Below the pieces are notes generated by a model that saw only the letters and a list, made by a program, of their open reading frames with translations, did not search any database and was not told the DNA's origin. A stretch of DNA of 64,000 bases, taken from positions 124,001 through 188,000 of the forward strand of contig NC_010528.1 in assembly GCF_000069785.1 (NCBI RefSeq), written 5' to 3'. The position numbers were made by a program, and so were the translations under genes. This DNA comes from Cupriavidus taiwanensis LMG 19424. Its GTDB lineage: Bacteria > Pseudomonadota > Gammaproteobacteria > Burkholderiales > Burkholderiaceae. Within the stretch, counting starts at the first letter, position 1; each line of letters starts with the position of its first letter. This document shows positions 47,260-59,773 of the stretch, piece after piece.

Positions 47260-48201
47260 ATGTCCGAAGCGCCTGTCCTTGCCCCGTCGCCCCCAGCCCG
47301 GCCGTCAACTGCCGGCCAGCTCGACCTGATCCGTCCGCAGCCCTATACGGAGTGGGCGCCCGAGGTCAGCGCCGAAGAACGCGCCACGCTGCGCCGCGAA
47401 CTGGAGCAGGGCGCGGTACTGTACTTCCCCAACCTGAAGTTTCAGTTCCAGCGGGGTGAAGAGCGCTTCCTCGACGCCCGTTATTCCGACGGCAAGTCCA
47501 AGAACATCAACCTGCGTGCCGACGACACCGCGGTGCGCGGCGCGCAGGGCAGCCCGCAGGACCTGGCCGACCTGTACACGCTGATCCGCCGCTACGCCGA
47601 CAGCAGCGAGTCGCTGATCCGCACGCTGTTCCCGGAATACATCCCGCACATGACCCGCGCCGGCACCTCGCTGCGGCCCAGCGAGATCGCCGGGCGCCCG
47701 GTCAGCTGGCGCAAGGACGACACCCGCCTGCACGTCGATTCCTTCCCGTCGAACCCGATGCTGGGCAAGCGCCTGTTGCGCGTGTTTCACAATATCGACC
47801 CGGCCGCGCCGCGCGTGTGGCGCGTAGGCGAGCCGTTCGGCGACTTTGCGCAGAAGTTCGTGCCCAAGACCCACGGCATGTGGCCGGGGCAGGCGGCGCT
47901 GATGAAGCTGCTGCATATCACCAAGCGCCGCCGCTCGGAATACGACCACCGCATGCTGCAGCTGCATGACCTGGCCAAGGCCGACCTGGACTACCAGGCC
48001 AACGTGCCGCAGCAGGAATTCCACTTCCCGCCGGGTGCAACCTGGATCGTCTTCAGCGACCAGCTGCTGCACGCGGCCATGCGCGGGCGCGCGATGATGG
48101 AGCAGACCATCTACCTGGCGCCGCAGGCGATTTCCGACCACACGCATTCGCCGGAGGCAGTGCTGTCGCGCATGCTCGGGCGGCCGATGCTGGTGTCGTA
48201 A
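47260..48201 (+). CDS. kdoO: Kdo hydroxylase family protein
   Basis: The 313-residue protein matches the Fe(II)/2-oxoglutarate-dependent Kdo 3-hydroxylase family (KdoO), which converts the outer Kdo of lipopolysaccharide to Ko. The iron site HxD is in RLHVDSFPSNP and the distal His in SDQLLHAAMRGR; KSKNINLR and GEPFGDFAQKFVPK are family segments. It lies near two lipid A acyltransferase genes, consistent with a role in LPS core modification, but is transcribed separately after metK. Confidence 0.88.
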   Translation: MSEAPVLAPSPPARPSTAGQLDLIRPQPYTEWAPEVSAEERATLRRELEQGAVLYFPNLKFQFQRGEERFLDARYSDGKSKNINLRADDTAVRGAQGSPQDLADLYTLIRRYADSSESLIRTLFPEYIPHMTRAGTSLRPSEIAGRPVSWRKDDTRLHVDSFPSNPMLGKRLLRVFHNIDPAAPRVWRVGEPFGDFAQKFVPKTHGMWPGQAALMKLLHITKRRRSEYDHRMLQLHDLAKADLDYQANVPQQEFHFPPGATWIVFSDQLLHAAMRGRAMMEQTIYLAPQAISDHTHSPEAVLSRMLGRPMLVS

Positions 48202-48224
48202 GCGCGGCCTGTGCAGGCCAGAGC

Positions 48225-49628
48225 TCAACGCAGCAGCAGGCGCAGCATGGTGTCGAAGGTCTTGCCGTAAGGCGGCTTGAGCAGTCCGGCGCCGTTCAGG
48301 CTGGCCTGGTGGAACACCGGCTTCACCTTCGAAAAGGTGTCGAAGCCCGCCTGCCCATGGTACGCGCCCATGCCGCTGGCGCCGACGCCGCCGAACGGCA
48401 GGCCGTCCTGGGCGATATGGAACAGGGTGTCGTTGACCGTGACGCCGCCGGCGACGGTCTGCTGCATCACATGGGCGATGGCGCCGCGGTCGCGCTCGAA
48501 CACGTATAACGCCAGCGGGCGCGGACGCGCGTTGATGTAGTCCACCGCCTCGTCGAGGGTGCGGTAGGTCACCACCGGCAGCACCGGCCCGAAGATCTCC
48601 TCGCGCAGGGCGGTTACGCCCTGTGGCACATCCAGCAGCAGCACCGGCGGCAGGCGCCGCGCCTGCGCATCCGGCTGCGCATCGGACAGCGGCACCACGG
48701 TCGCGCCTTGCGCGGCGGCCTCGTCGACCAGCGCTGCCAGCCGTGCGAAGTGCCGCGGGCTGATGATGCTGGTGTAGTCCGGGTTGTGCGCCAGGTCGGG
48801 ATAGAGCCGGACTACGCAGCGGCGCGCCGCGTCCACCATCTGCCCGCGCAGGTCCTCCGGCACCAGTACATAATCCGGCGCGATGCAGGTCTGGCCCGCG
48901 TTCATCAGCTTGCCGACCAGGATGCGCTCCACGGCGCGCTCGAGGTCGGCCCCGGCCCCGATGATGGCGGGGGACTTGCCACCCAGCTCCAGGGTTACCG
49001 GGGTCAGGTTGGCGGCCGCCGCGCGCATCACATGGTGGCCGACCGCGGTCGAACCCGTGAACAGCAGGTGGTCGAACGGCAGCGCGGTGAACGCGCTGGC
49101 CACGTCGGCATCGCCGTTGATCACGACGATTTCGTCCGGGGCGAAGTGCTGCGGCACCAGCCGCGCGAACAGCGCCGCGAAGCGCGGCGTGTATTCCGAC
49201 AGCTTGACCATGGCCCGATTGCCTGCCGCCAGCGCGCCGGCCAGAGGGCCGACCGTCAGGTACAGCGGGTAATTCCAGGGCACCACGATGCCGACCACGC
49301 CAAGCGGCTGCGGCACCAGGCGCGAGCTTCCCGGGCGGAACCAGAACCCCGTGGGTGCGCGCCGCACGCGCATCCAGCGCTTGCCATGCCGCAGGGCGTC
49401 GTCGACGCCGGCGAGGCTGGGGAACACCTCCAGCAGCGCGGTCTCCTGGCGCGGACGGTTGGTGAAATCCGCATGGATCGCGGCGGCAATTTCGGCCTGG
49501 TTTTCGGTCACCAGGCGCCGCAGGCGCTGCAGCCGGTCGGCACGCACAGGCCAGGCGGGCAGCTGGTCGCGCCGCGAAGCGGCATGCATGGCACCGAAGA
49601 CGGACGACAGGTCGGGAACTTCTCGCAT
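48225..49628 (-). CDS. Aldehyde dehydrogenase (coniferyl aldehyde dehydrogenase-like)
   Basis: The 467-residue NAD(P)-dependent ALDH has PWNYPLYLTVGPLAGALAAGN, FTGSTAVGHHV, active-site Glu in LELGGKSPAII and Cys in NAGQTCIAPDYV, and EEIFGPVLPV. The short form with VNDTLFHIAQDGLPFGGVGASGMGAYHG resembles coniferyl aldehyde dehydrogenase and related aromatic/aliphatic ALDHs. ATG 49628 has a GGAG site. It is divergent from a GMC alcohol oxidoreductase, suggesting alcohol-to-acid oxidation in two steps. Confidence 0.88.
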   Translation of the reverse strand: MREVPDLSSVFGAMHAASRRDQLPAWPVRADRLQRLRRLVTENQAEIAAAIHADFTNRPRQETALLEVFPSLAGVDDALRHGKRWMRVRRAPTGFWFRPGSSRLVPQPLGVVGIVVPWNYPLYLTVGPLAGALAAGNRAMVKLSEYTPRFAALFARLVPQHFAPDEIVVINGDADVASAFTALPFDHLLFTGSTAVGHHVMRAAAANLTPVTLELGGKSPAIIGAGADLERAVERILVGKLMNAGQTCIAPDYVLVPEDLRGQMVDAARRCVVRLYPDLAHNPDYTSIISPRHFARLAALVDEAAAQGATVVPLSDAQPDAQARRLPPVLLLDVPQGVTALREEIFGPVLPVVTYRTLDEAVDYINARPRPLALYVFERDRGAIAHVMQQTVAGGVTVNDTLFHIAQDGLPFGGVGASGMGAYHGQAGFDTFSKVKPVFHQASLNGAGLLKPPYGKTFDTMLRLLLR

Positions 49629-49926
49629 GGCTGCGCTCCAGGATTTCCGCGCACATTCGCGCACCATCGCGCAAGATAAGGCAGCGCGCCGGCCAAGACA
49701 ATGGAAGCTTGCTACCAGCAAGCCGATTCAAACGCCCGTCCGGCGCGCTCGCGCGCCTCTCCGTCAAGCCCGTGCCTTTGATTGCCGCCGCCCGCTCCGG
49801 GCTTGAGCCGGCGCAGCCAGCGCCTACACTGAATCTCACGGCTTGCCATCCGCTGGACGGACAGGGCGCGCGCCGGCGCGGCCCGGCTCACGCATGCGCG
49901 CCGCCTGCGGAATCGCGGGGAGACAG

Positions 49927-51606
49927 ATGGAAACCACCTATGACTACGTCATCGTCGGCGCGGGGTCGGCCGGCTGTGCGCTGGCGGGGCGCCTGGCCGA
50001 CAGCGGCGACGACACCATCGCGCTGGTCGAGGCCGGACACCACGACCACCATGTGCTGGTGCGCACACCCGCCGGGCTGGCCGCGATGCTGCCGCATGCG
50101 GGGGCGCGCAACTACGGCTACCAGACCGTGCCGCAGCCGGGCCTGAACGGCCGCCGCGGCTACCAGCCGCGCGGGCGCGGGCTGGGCGGCTGCTCATCGA
50201 TCAACGCCATGATCTACACGCGCGGCCGGCCCGCGGACTACGATGCCTGGGCCGACGCCGGCTGCGATGGCTGGTCCTGGGACGACGTGCTGCCGTACTT
50301 CCGCCGCGCCGAATGCAACGAGCGCCTGGCCGGCAGCGACGACGATCCGCTGCACGGCGGCAACGGCCCGCTGCATGTCAGCGACCTGCGTACGCCCAAC
50401 CCGTTCGCCGAGCGCTTTATCGAGGCAGCGCAGCAGGCGGGCTTTCCGCGCAACGACGATTTCAACGGGGAAGAGCAGGAGGGCATCGGCTGGTACCAGG
50501 TCACGCAGCACGCGGGCGAACGCTGGAACGCCGCGCGTGCGTACCTGCATGGCGGCAACCCGCGCGACCGCGCCTGCAATGGCGGCCGTGCGCGGCTGCA
50601 CGTGCTGACCGACACGCAGGCCCTGCGCATCGTCTTCGAAGGCCGTCACGCCGCCGGGGTGCTGGTACAGCGTGACGGCCGCCAGCAGCTGCTGCGCGCG
50701 CGTCGCGACGTGATCGTGTGCGCGGGCACGTTCGGCTCGCCGCAGCTGCTGATGGTCTCGGGCGTCGGTCCTGCCGCGCACCTGCGCGAACACGGCATCG
50801 ACGTGGTCCATGACCTGCCCGGCGTGGGCGCCAACCTGCAGGACCATCTCGACGTGGTGCTGCACAAGCGCACCGCCGTGCCCGAGCTGTTCGGCGTGTC
50901 GTTCGGCGGCGTCGCGAGGCTGCTGTCCGAAATGCTGCGCTATCGGCGCGAGCGCGCCGGCATGATGTCGAGCAACTTCGCCGAGGCCGGCGGCTTCGTG
51001 CGCAGCCACCCGGCGCTGCCCGAGCCCGACTTGCAGCTGCATTTCGTGGTGGGCCTGGCGGACGACCATATGCGCAAGCTGAATCTCGGTCATGGCTATT
51101 CCTGCCATGTCTGCCTGCTGCGCCCGCGCAGCCGCGGCGAGGTCCGGCTGGCCACGGCCGATATCCGACGCGCGCCGCTGATCGACCCGAACTACCTGAG
51201 CGACGCGCGCGACCTCGACGACATGGTGGCCGGCGTGCGCATCGTGCGCAGCATCCTGTCGCAGCCGCAGCTGGCCTGCTTCGGCGGGCGGGAGCTCTAT
51301 ACGGCCGGGCTGCGTGCCGATGGCAGCGACGATGCCGCCGTGCGCGCACTGATCCGCGCGCGCGCCGACACCATCTACCACCCGGTCGGCACCTGCCGCA
51401 TGGGCATGGATGCGATGGCGGTGGTGGATCCGCAATTGCGCGTGCGCGGCGTGGAAGGGCTGCGCGTGGTCGATGCGTCGGTGATGCCCACGCTGATCGG
51501 CGGCAATACCAATGCGCCCGCGATCATGATCGGCGAACGCGCGCACGACCTGATCCGCTATGCGCCGCGCGTGATGCTGCGGGTGCTGGAGTCGATGGAG
51601 GCCTAG
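49927..51606 (+). CDS. GMC-family FAD-dependent alcohol/choline dehydrogenase
   Basis: The 559-residue GMC oxidoreductase has the FAD motif [20 protein letters not shown] at the N-terminus, [36 protein letters not shown], and the C-terminal active site [10 protein letters not shown] and [28 protein letters not shown]. AlkJ- and BetA-like members oxidise aliphatic alcohols or choline; no betaine genes are adjacent, so an aliphatic alcohol is more likely. ATG 49927 has a GGGGAGA site. The last 4 bp overlap the convergent AidB-like gene. Confidence 0.88.
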   Translation: METTYDYVIVGAGSAGCALAGRLADSGDDTIALVEAGHHDHHVLVRTPAGLAAMLPHAGARNYGYQTVPQPGLNGRRGYQPRGRGLGGCSSINAMIYTRGRPADYDAWADAGCDGWSWDDVLPYFRRAECNERLAGSDDDPLHGGNGPLHVSDLRTPNPFAERFIEAAQQAGFPRNDDFNGEEQEGIGWYQVTQHAGERWNAARAYLHGGNPRDRACNGGRARLHVLTDTQALRIVFEGRHAAGVLVQRDGRQQLLRARRDVIVCAGTFGSPQLLMVSGVGPAAHLREHGIDVVHDLPGVGANLQDHLDVVLHKRTAVPELFGVSFGGVARLLSEMLRYRRERAGMMSSNFAEAGGFVRSHPALPEPDLQLHFVVGLADDHMRKLNLGHGYSCHVCLLRPRSRGEVRLATADIRRAPLIDPNYLSDARDLDDMVAGVRIVRSILSQPQLACFGGRELYTAGLRADGSDDAAVRALIRARADTIYHPVGTCRMGMDAMAVVDPQLRVRGVEGLRVVDASVMPTLIGGNTNAPAIMIGERAHDLIRYAPRVMLRVLESMEA

Positions 51607-53273
51607 CCTTCGAAGCCGCGCGACGCCACCCGGCCGAGCGCGCCGGCTTCGGCGTCGAGCGTGCCGAACACGCGCCCGTGCTGCCGTCCGAGCCGGCTGG
51701 CGACGAACAGCTCCGCGTTCTCGGGGTCGGCATGCGCCAGCATCAGCGCGGCCTGCGCGGTCAAGACCAGGCCCTGTGCAAAGCGGCGCGCATTGGCCTC
51801 CTGCTGTTCCGCGGGCTCGCGCAGCATGGCCTGCAGCGAGGCCAGTTCCGCGCGCACCGACGGATGGCCGCCGGCCCGCCGCGACAGGTCCTGCAACAGC
51901 CGTGCGCCATCGTCGGGATTGCGCTGGAGCGCACGCAGCACGTCCAGGCACATGATGTTGCCGGAGCCTTCCCAGATCGAATTGACCGGCGCCTCGCGGT
52001 ACAGCCGCGCCATCGGGCCTTCCTCGACATAGCCGTTGCCGCCCCAGACTTCCATCGCTTCGCCGGTGGCTTCGAGCGTGCGCTTGCAGACCCAGAACTT
52101 GGCCGCCGGCGTGACCACGCGCTTCCAGGCGGCGGCGAGCGGGTCGGGGTTGTCGCCCTCGGCGTGCGCGAAGGCGTGGCCCAGTTCCATCATCAGCAGC
52201 GTGGCCGCCTCGGATTCCAGCGCCAGGTCCGCCAGCACGTTGCGCATCAGCGGCTGGTCGCACAGCAGGCGCCCGAAGGCGCTGCGGTGGCGCGTATGGT
52301 GGAGCGCCTGCACGAAGGCCGCGCGCAGGATCGCGGCGCTGCCGATCACGCAGTCCAGCCGCGTGCTGGTGGCCATTTCGATGATGGTCGGGATGCCGCG
52401 GCCCTCCTCGCCGATCAGGATGCCGGCGGCGTCGCGGAACTCGACTTCGCTGCTGGCGTTGGAGCGGTTGCCGAGCTTGTCCTTGAGCCGCTGGATCTGC
52501 ACCGCGTTGCGGCTGCCGTCGTCGCGAAAGCGCGGCACGAAGAAGCACGACAGCGGACCGTCTTCGGCGCCCATGCGCGCCACCACCAGGTGCGCATCGC
52601 ACATCGGCGCGGAGAAAAACCACTTGTGGCCGGTCAGCGCGTATTCCGCGCCGCGGCCTTCGCCGCGCACCGGGCGCGCCACCGTGGTGTTGGCGCGCAC
52701 GTCGGAACCGCCCTGCTTCTCGGTCATGCCCATGCCGATCATGATCGCGCTCTTGTCGCGCCAGGGCAGGTCGCGCGCATCATGCCCGGTCGCATAGAGC
52801 CGCGGCTCCAGCTCGGCAAACAGCGCGGCTTCCTTGCGCAGCACGGGGATGCTGGCAAAGGTCATGGTGGGCGGACACAGCGAGCCCGATTCCACCTGTG
52901 CCTGCAGGAAGTACCCGGCCGTGCGCGCGGCCCAGGCGCCCGCGCGCGGCTGGGCGAAGGGCAGCGCCTGCAGCTGCTGGCTTCGCAGCAGCCCCAGCAA
53001 GGCGTGCCATCCCGGGTGGAACTCGACCATATCGATGCGCTCGCCGGTGCGGCTGTGGGTGTGCAGCTCCGGCGTATGGCGGTTGGCGTCCGCCGCCCAT
53101 TGCTGCACTTCCGGCTCGCCCAGCCGCGCGCCGAACTGCCGCAGCGCATCGGCATGCCAGCCGCCGCCGAGGCGTTCCAGCGCGGCACGCACCATGGGAT
53201 CGCTGTCGAACAGGTTGTAGTGCGCAAGATCCGGCACCTGGTTGAAGACGCGGTGGGTGGCGGCGTCGGTCAT
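51603..53273 (-). CDS. AidB-like acyl-CoA dehydrogenase
   Basis: The 556-residue protein is of the AidB subgroup: N-terminal [74 protein letters not shown] and [17 protein letters not shown]. coli AidB binds DNA and FAD and belongs to the adaptive response to alkylation; other members may be true dehydrogenases. The function here is uncertain. It is convergent with the GMC gene. Confidence 0.87.
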   Translation of the reverse strand: MTDAATHRVFNQVPDLAHYNLFDSDPMVRAALERLGGGWHADALRQFGARLGEPEVQQWAADANRHTPELHTHSRTGERIDMVEFHPGWHALLGLLRSQQLQALPFAQPRAGAWAARTAGYFLQAQVESGSLCPPTMTFASIPVLRKEAALFAELEPRLYATGHDARDLPWRDKSAIMIGMGMTEKQGGSDVRANTTVARPVRGEGRGAEYALTGHKWFFSAPMCDAHLVVARMGAEDGPLSCFFVPRFRDDGSRNAVQIQRLKDKLGNRSNASSEVEFRDAAGILIGEEGRGIPTIIEMATSTRLDCVIGSAAILRAAFVQALHHTRHRSAFGRLLCDQPLMRNVLADLALESEAATLLMMELGHAFAHAEGDNPDPLAAAWKRVVTPAAKFWVCKRTLEATGEAMEVWGGNGYVEEGPMARLYREAPVNSIWEGSGNIMCLDVLRALQRNPDDGARLLQDLSRRAGGHPSVRAELASLQAMLREPAEQQEANARRFAQGLVLTAQAALMLAHADPENAELFVASRLGRQHGRVFGTLDAEAGALGRVASRGFEG

Positions 53274-53478
53274 GATGTCTCCTGGATCGGGGCTGGGCGT
53301 TTGCTTGCATGGTAGAGCACGTCACGCTCGTTTGAGTGCCTGGTCGTACCCTTGCGCTGTCTTTTTGCGCCGCAGCATGCGCGATTCGATACCTTTTTGC
53401 ACGGCAGTGGCACCATCGGCGATGGTGAACTGGCACTGGCGCCCACCGGTGCTCTGTGCTTAAATTCACCCCGTTGGA

Positions 53479-55557
<2,079 letters not shown>

Positions 55558-55713
55558 GGCCGTCGCTGAACACCTGCCGAAGTCAAGGCAGGACGGGCAT
55601 GGCCTCGCAAGCCATGCCCGCGCAAGATCCGCCGCCGCGCAGCGCCCCGCGCGGCGGCACCGATTACAAGGAGGCCGGACGCGGCCGCATGGCGCGCCCG
55701 GCACAACACCCTC

Positions 55714-56904
55714 ATGACAGCAGTGCAGTCGTTTGACGTCGCCATCCTCGGGGCCGGCCTTGCCGGCCGCCTGGCCGCCTGGTTGCTGGTCCGCGGCGGC
55801 GCCCGCGTGGCGCTGGTGGAGCGGGCCGGCCCGGACGGCGCGGGCTCGGCCGCCTATGTGGCCGCGGCCATGCTGGCGCCGCTGGCCGAGTCGGCCATCG
55901 CCGAGCGCCGCATCGTCGACCTTGGCATCGCCAGTGTCGACCTGTGGCGCGCGTGGCTGGTCGAATTGCCGGAACCGGTCTTCTTCCAGGAAGACGGCAC
56001 GCTGGTGGTCTGGCATGCGCGCGACCGCGCCGAGATGTCGCTGTTCACCAGCCGCGTGCGCGCGGTGGCGCCGCCGGAGCTGGTGGCGCAGCGGCTGCGC
56101 GCGCTCGACGGCAAGGGCGTGGGCGAGGTCGAGCCGGCGCTGGCGGGCCGCTTTCCGCAAGGACTGCTGCTGGCCGGCGAAGGCCAGCTCGACAACCGCG
56201 GCGCGCTGCGCGCGCTGCTGTCGTGCGCGGTCAGCGAAGGCGTGCATTGCGTCTGGGAGGCGGGCGAGGTCGATGCCGGCTCGCTGCCCCAGCTTGGCAT
56301 CCACGCCGACGTGGTGCTGGACTGCCGCGGCCTGGGCGCACGCAGCGCGTGGCCGGCGCAGCCCGGAGGCAGCCAGCCCGGCCTGCGTGGACTGCGCGGC
56401 GAAGTGGTGCGCGTGCATGCGCCCGACGTCAGGCTGCACCGGCCGGTGCGCCTGCTGCACCCGCGCTATCCGATCTATATCGCGCCCAAGCCCAACGACC
56501 TGTACGTGATCGGCGCCACCGAGCTGGAAAGCGAGGACGATTCGCCGATGAGCGTGCGCTCCGCGCTGGAGCTGCTGTCGGCGGCGCATTCGCTGCATCC
56601 CGCCTTCGGCGAGGCGCGCGTGCTGGAACTGAACGTGCAGCGCCGCCCCACGCGGCCCGACCACCTGCCGGCGATCCGCGTGGACCAGCGCGCGCGCGTG
56701 GTGCGTGTGAACGGCCTGTACCGCCACGGCTTCCTGATCGCCCCGGCGGTGACCGAGGCGGCGTGCGCGGTGGTGGGCGCGCTGCTCAACGGCGATCCCG
56801 CCGCGCATGCCGTGCCTGCCGCACTGCGCTGGCCCGGTATGATCGAGGCGGTGACCGAGGCGCCCGCGCCCACCGTTGGCGCGCGCTCCGGCACGCTGCA
56901 TTAA
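55714..56904 (+). CDS. thiO: FAD-dependent glycine oxidase ThiO
   Basis: The 396-residue DAAO-family flavoprotein supplies dehydroglycine for the thiazole. The N-terminal FAD motif is DVAILGAGLAGRLAAWLL, with SAAYVAAAMLAPLAES, and the C-terminal substrate/FAD region is RRPTRPDHLPAIRVD and VNGLYRHGFLIAPAVTEA. It lies 156 bp after thiC and 12 bp before thiS. Confidence 0.92.
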   Translation: MTAVQSFDVAILGAGLAGRLAAWLLVRGGARVALVERAGPDGAGSAAYVAAAMLAPLAESAIAERRIVDLGIASVDLWRAWLVELPEPVFFQEDGTLVVWHARDRAEMSLFTSRVRAVAPPELVAQRLRALDGKGVGEVEPALAGRFPQGLLLAGEGQLDNRGALRALLSCAVSEGVHCVWEAGEVDAGSLPQLGIHADVVLDCRGLGARSAWPAQPGGSQPGLRGLRGEVVRVHAPDVRLHRPVRLLHPRYPIYIAPKPNDLYVIGATELESEDDSPMSVRSALELLSAAHSLHPAFGEARVLELNVQRRPTRPDHLPAIRVDQRARVVRVNGLYRHGFLIAPAVTEAACAVVGALLNGDPAAHAVPAALRWPGMIEAVTEAPAPTVGARSGTLH

Positions 56905-56916
56905 TGCAAGACTGAC

Positions 56917-57114
56917 ATGGATATCCTGCTCAACGGCCGACCGCTCGCCCTTGCCGAATCCGCCACGCTGGCGGACGCGGTGAGCGCTGCGCAGATCGCG
57001 CCCCCCTTTGCCGCGGCGGTCAACGGCCAGTTCGTGCCGCGCGCCGCGCACGCCAACACCCCTCTTGCGGCCGGCGACCGCATCGACCTCGTGCAACCCG
57101 TGACGGGAGGCTGA
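56917..57114 (+). CDS. thiS: Sulfur carrier protein ThiS
   Basis: The 65-residue ubiquitin-fold sulfur carrier ends in the required GlyGly (QPVTGG) that becomes the thiocarboxylate. It opens MDILLNGRPLAL and has AAAVNGQFVPR. It is 3 bp upstream of thiG, its partner in thiazole formation. Confidence 0.96.
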   Translation: MDILLNGRPLALAESATLADAVSAAQIAPPFAAAVNGQFVPRAAHANTPLAAGDRIDLVQPVTGG

Positions 57115-57117
57115 CCC

Positions 57118-57954
57118 ATGACCTTCGAACCTTCCGCAACCCTGCGCGACCCGTTCGTGCTGTATGGCGAGTCGTTCGGCTCGCGCCTGCTGCTGGGTAC
57201 CGCGCGCTATCCGTCGCCGGCCACGCTTGAAGCCGCCGTGCAGGCCTCCGCGCCGGCCATGATCACCGTCGCGCTGCGCCGCCAGGGCGCGGTGGGCGAC
57301 GGCGAGGGCGGCCAGGCGTTCTGGCAGATGCTCAAGGCGCTAAACGTGCCGGTGCTGCCCAACACCGCCGGCTGCTTCACCGCGCAGGAGGTCATCACCA
57401 CCGCGATGATGGCGCGCGAGGTATTCGAGACGCCGTGGATCAAGCTCGAACTGATCGGCGACGACTACACCCTGCAGCCCGACACCCTGAACCTGCCGGC
57501 CGTGGCCGAGACCCTGCTCAAGGAGGGCTTCAAGGTGCTGCCGTACTGCACCGAGGACCTGGTGCTGTGCCGCCGCTTGCTCGACGTCGGTTGCCAGGCG
57601 CTGATGCCGTGGGCCGCGCCGATCGGCACCGGCCGCGGAGCGGTCAACCCGCACGCGATGCGCGTGCTGCGCGAGCGCCTGCCCGATACCCCGCTGATCG
57701 TCGATGCCGGCCTGGGCCTGCCGTCGCACGCGGCCCAGGTGCTGGAATGGGGTTACGACGGCGTGCTGCTCAACACCGCGGTGGCGCAGGCCGCCTACCC
57801 GGTCGACATGGCGCGCGCCTTCGCGCAGGCCGTGGCCGCGGGCCGCACCGCCTATCTGGCCGGGCCGATGCCCGAGCGCGAAGTCGCGCAGGCCAGCACC
57901 CCGGTGGTCGGCATGCCGTTCTGGCACGCCGACAACACGGAGCAGCGCGCATGA
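57118..57954 (+). CDS. thiG: Thiazole synthase ThiG
   Basis: The 278-residue TIM-barrel enzyme makes the thiazole phosphate from DXP, ThiS thiocarboxylate and dehydroglycine. The Schiff-base lysine is K109 in PWIKLELIGDD. LPNTAGCFTAQEV, LMPWAAPIGTGRG and VDAGLGLPSHAAQVLEWGYDGVLLNTAVAQA are typical. The stop overlaps thiE by ATGA. Confidence 0.97.
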   Translation: MTFEPSATLRDPFVLYGESFGSRLLLGTARYPSPATLEAAVQASAPAMITVALRRQGAVGDGEGGQAFWQMLKALNVPVLPNTAGCFTAQEVITTAMMAREVFETPWIKLELIGDDYTLQPDTLNLPAVAETLLKEGFKVLPYCTEDLVLCRRLLDVGCQALMPWAAPIGTGRGAVNPHAMRVLRERLPDTPLIVDAGLGLPSHAAQVLEWGYDGVLLNTAVAQAAYPVDMARAFAQAVAAGRTAYLAGPMPEREVAQASTPVVGMPFWHADNTEQRA

Positions 57955-59084
57955 CCCGCCGCCCCGTGCACGTCCCCAGCGACGGCCCGCTGCGCCAGGC
58001 GGTGCTGGAACACTATGGCGATACCTTCGGCGTCGACGACAAGCCGTGGCAGGCGTGGCGCCTGGAAGATGCGCCGGCGCAGCCCGGCGCGCACGACGTG
58101 CTGCTGTCCGACGGCGAAGCCGACGCCGACACCATCGCGCGCGTGGCCGCCGCAGGCGCCACGCTGATCGAGACCGAGCGCGAGGGCGGCCAGTGGGTCG
58201 ACACCGTGCGCTCGCCGATGGGCACCTGGGTATTCTCGGTCGCCGCGGATACCGACCAGCCGCATTCGCCGGCCTTCGTCGCGGTGCTGCTGGCCTGCCT
58301 GTCGCTGCATTTCCCGGCCCACGATGCGCTGTGCCTGGCGCGCGCCTGGGCGCCGGGCTCGGCCGACTGGCCGTCCGACTTCGCGCGCTTCCCGCACGTG
58401 CGCCACGCCGCGCTGGTGGCGCCCGAGCACACCGTCGCGCCGTTCGCGCCATGCCCCGCGCTGGGCCTGTACGTGGTGGTGCCGAGCGCCGAATGGATCG
58501 AGCGCCTGGCGCCGCTGAACGTGCCCACGCTGCAGCTGCGCTTCAAGTCCGGCGATGCGGCCGCGGTGCGCGCGGAGATTGCGCGCGCGGCCAGGGCCAT
58601 GCAGGGCTCGTCGTCGCGCCTGTTCATCAATGACCACTGGCAGGCGGCGATCGAGCATCACGCCGCCCATGGCGCGCACAGCGGCATCTACGGCATCCAC
58701 CTGGGCCAGGAAGACCTGGACGATGCCGACCTCGACGCGATCCGCGCCTCCGGGCTGCGGCTGGGCGTGTCCACGCACGGGTACGCCGAGATGCTGCGCG
58801 TGGCCGCGATCCGCCCCAGCTACCTGGCGCTGGGCGCGATCTTCCCGACCACCACCAAAACCATGCCGACCCAGCCGCAGGGCATGGGCCGCTTCCGCGC
58901 TTATGTAAAGCTGATGCAGCCGGTGATCCCGTCGCTGGTCGGCATCGGCGGCGTCAACGCGACCAATATGCGCGAGGTGCTGGCCGTGGGCGTCGGCAGC
59001 GCTGCCGTGGTGCGCGCGGTCACCGAGGCCGACGACGTGCCGGCCGCGGTGGCCCGCCTCGTCAGCCTGTTCCCGGCCGGCTGA
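57951..59084 (+). CDS. thiE: Thiamine-phosphate synthase ThiE with degenerate ThiD-like N-terminal domain
   Basis: The protein is 377 residues, about 170 longer than ordinary ThiE. The C-terminal part (about 185-377) is a complete ThiE barrel: TLQLRFKS, LFINDHW, GIYGIHLGQEDL, LGVSTHGYAEML, YLALGAIFPTTTKTMP, VGIGGVNATN. The N-terminal part resembles the C-terminal half of the ThiD kinase fold (LLSDGEADADTIARVAAAGATLIETE; HSPAFVAVLLACLSLHFPAHDALCLARAW), with the GTGC anion hole replaced. A full thiD lies at 60692-61528. It is coupled to thiG by a 4-bp overlap. Confidence 0.9.
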   Translation: MTRRPVHVPSDGPLRQAVLEHYGDTFGVDDKPWQAWRLEDAPAQPGAHDVLLSDGEADADTIARVAAAGATLIETEREGGQWVDTVRSPMGTWVFSVAADTDQPHSPAFVAVLLACLSLHFPAHDALCLARAWAPGSADWPSDFARFPHVRHAALVAPEHTVAPFAPCPALGLYVVVPSAEWIERLAPLNVPTLQLRFKSGDAAAVRAEIARAARAMQGSSSRLFINDHWQAAIEHHAAHGAHSGIYGIHLGQEDLDDADLDAIRASGLRLGVSTHGYAEMLRVAAIRPSYLALGAIFPTTTKTMPTQPQGMGRFRAYVKLMQPVIPSLVGIGGVNATNMREVLAVGVGSAAVVRAVTEADDVPAAVARLVSLFPAG

Positions 59085-59091
59085 GCGCGCC

Positions 59092-59598
59092 GTGGCCGCC
59101 CCGCGCATTCGCCTGGCGGCCGTGGATGACCTGCCGCGGCTGCCGGACATCGAGCTGGCCGCCGCGGCGCTGTTCCCGGAGGGCGATCTGCCCGCGCTGC
59201 TGCGCCTGGTCAGCACGCCGGATTCAGCGCTGGTCGCGGCGCAGCGCGAAGGGCGGCTGTGGGTGGCCGAGCATGGCGGCGCAGTCGCCGGCTTCGCGCT
59301 GGCCAGCCGCAATCGTGAATGCGGCTATCTCGATGAAATGGACGTGCATCCCGACCATGGCCGGCGCGGTCTCGGGCGCGCGCTGGTCGGGGCCGTGCAG
59401 GACTGGGCGCGGGCAAGCGGACTGCGCTCCCTGAACCTGACCACGTTCGCGCATTTGCCGTGGAATGCGCCGTTCTATGCCTCGATGGGGTTTCGGCGGC
59501 TGGAGGACCGCGAGCTGTGCCCGTTGCTGTCGGAGGCGCTCGCGGCGCAGCGGGCAGCGGGTTTGCGGCAACGGATCGCGATGCGGCAGACCTTCTGA
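59092..59598 (+). CDS. GNAT-family N-acetyltransferase
   Basis: The 168-residue GNAT protein has the acetyl-CoA loop RRGLGRAL (motif A) after YLDEMDVHPDHG, and the motif B FYASMGFRRL. The start is GTG 59092, 8 bp after the thiE stop, so it is probably part of the thi operon, although its role there is unknown. It is followed by a REP-like hairpin. Confidence 0.87.
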   Translation: MAAPRIRLAAVDDLPRLPDIELAAAALFPEGDLPALLRLVSTPDSALVAAQREGRLWVAEHGGAVAGFALASRNRECGYLDEMDVHPDHGRRGLGRALVGAVQDWARASGLRSLNLTTFAHLPWNAPFYASMGFRRLEDRELCPLLSEALAAQRAAGLRQRIAMRQTF

Positions 59599-59614
59599 GC
59601 CAGTTGTTGTCTCT

Positions 59615-59636
59615 CCTCTCCCGCAAGCGGGAGAGG
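59615..59636. repeat. REP-like hairpin
   Basis: A 10-bp stem CCTCTCCCGC / GCGGGAGAGG has an AA loop and is followed by AGCAAACC. It is the same family, flank included, as the second hairpin at 7063-7088 read on the opposite strand. It may act as the terminator of the thi-GNAT operon. Confidence 0.7.
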
Positions 59637-59773
59637 GAAGCAAACCGGCGCTGGCGACGGCCATCGCGTTTCCAAAGATTTGTGCGACATTCGCCCAGCC
59701 GCGCAAACCGAACGGACCCCGCCGCTATGATGGCGGGCAGCATTTCCCCGCCAACCATCCCGCATCGCGCACC

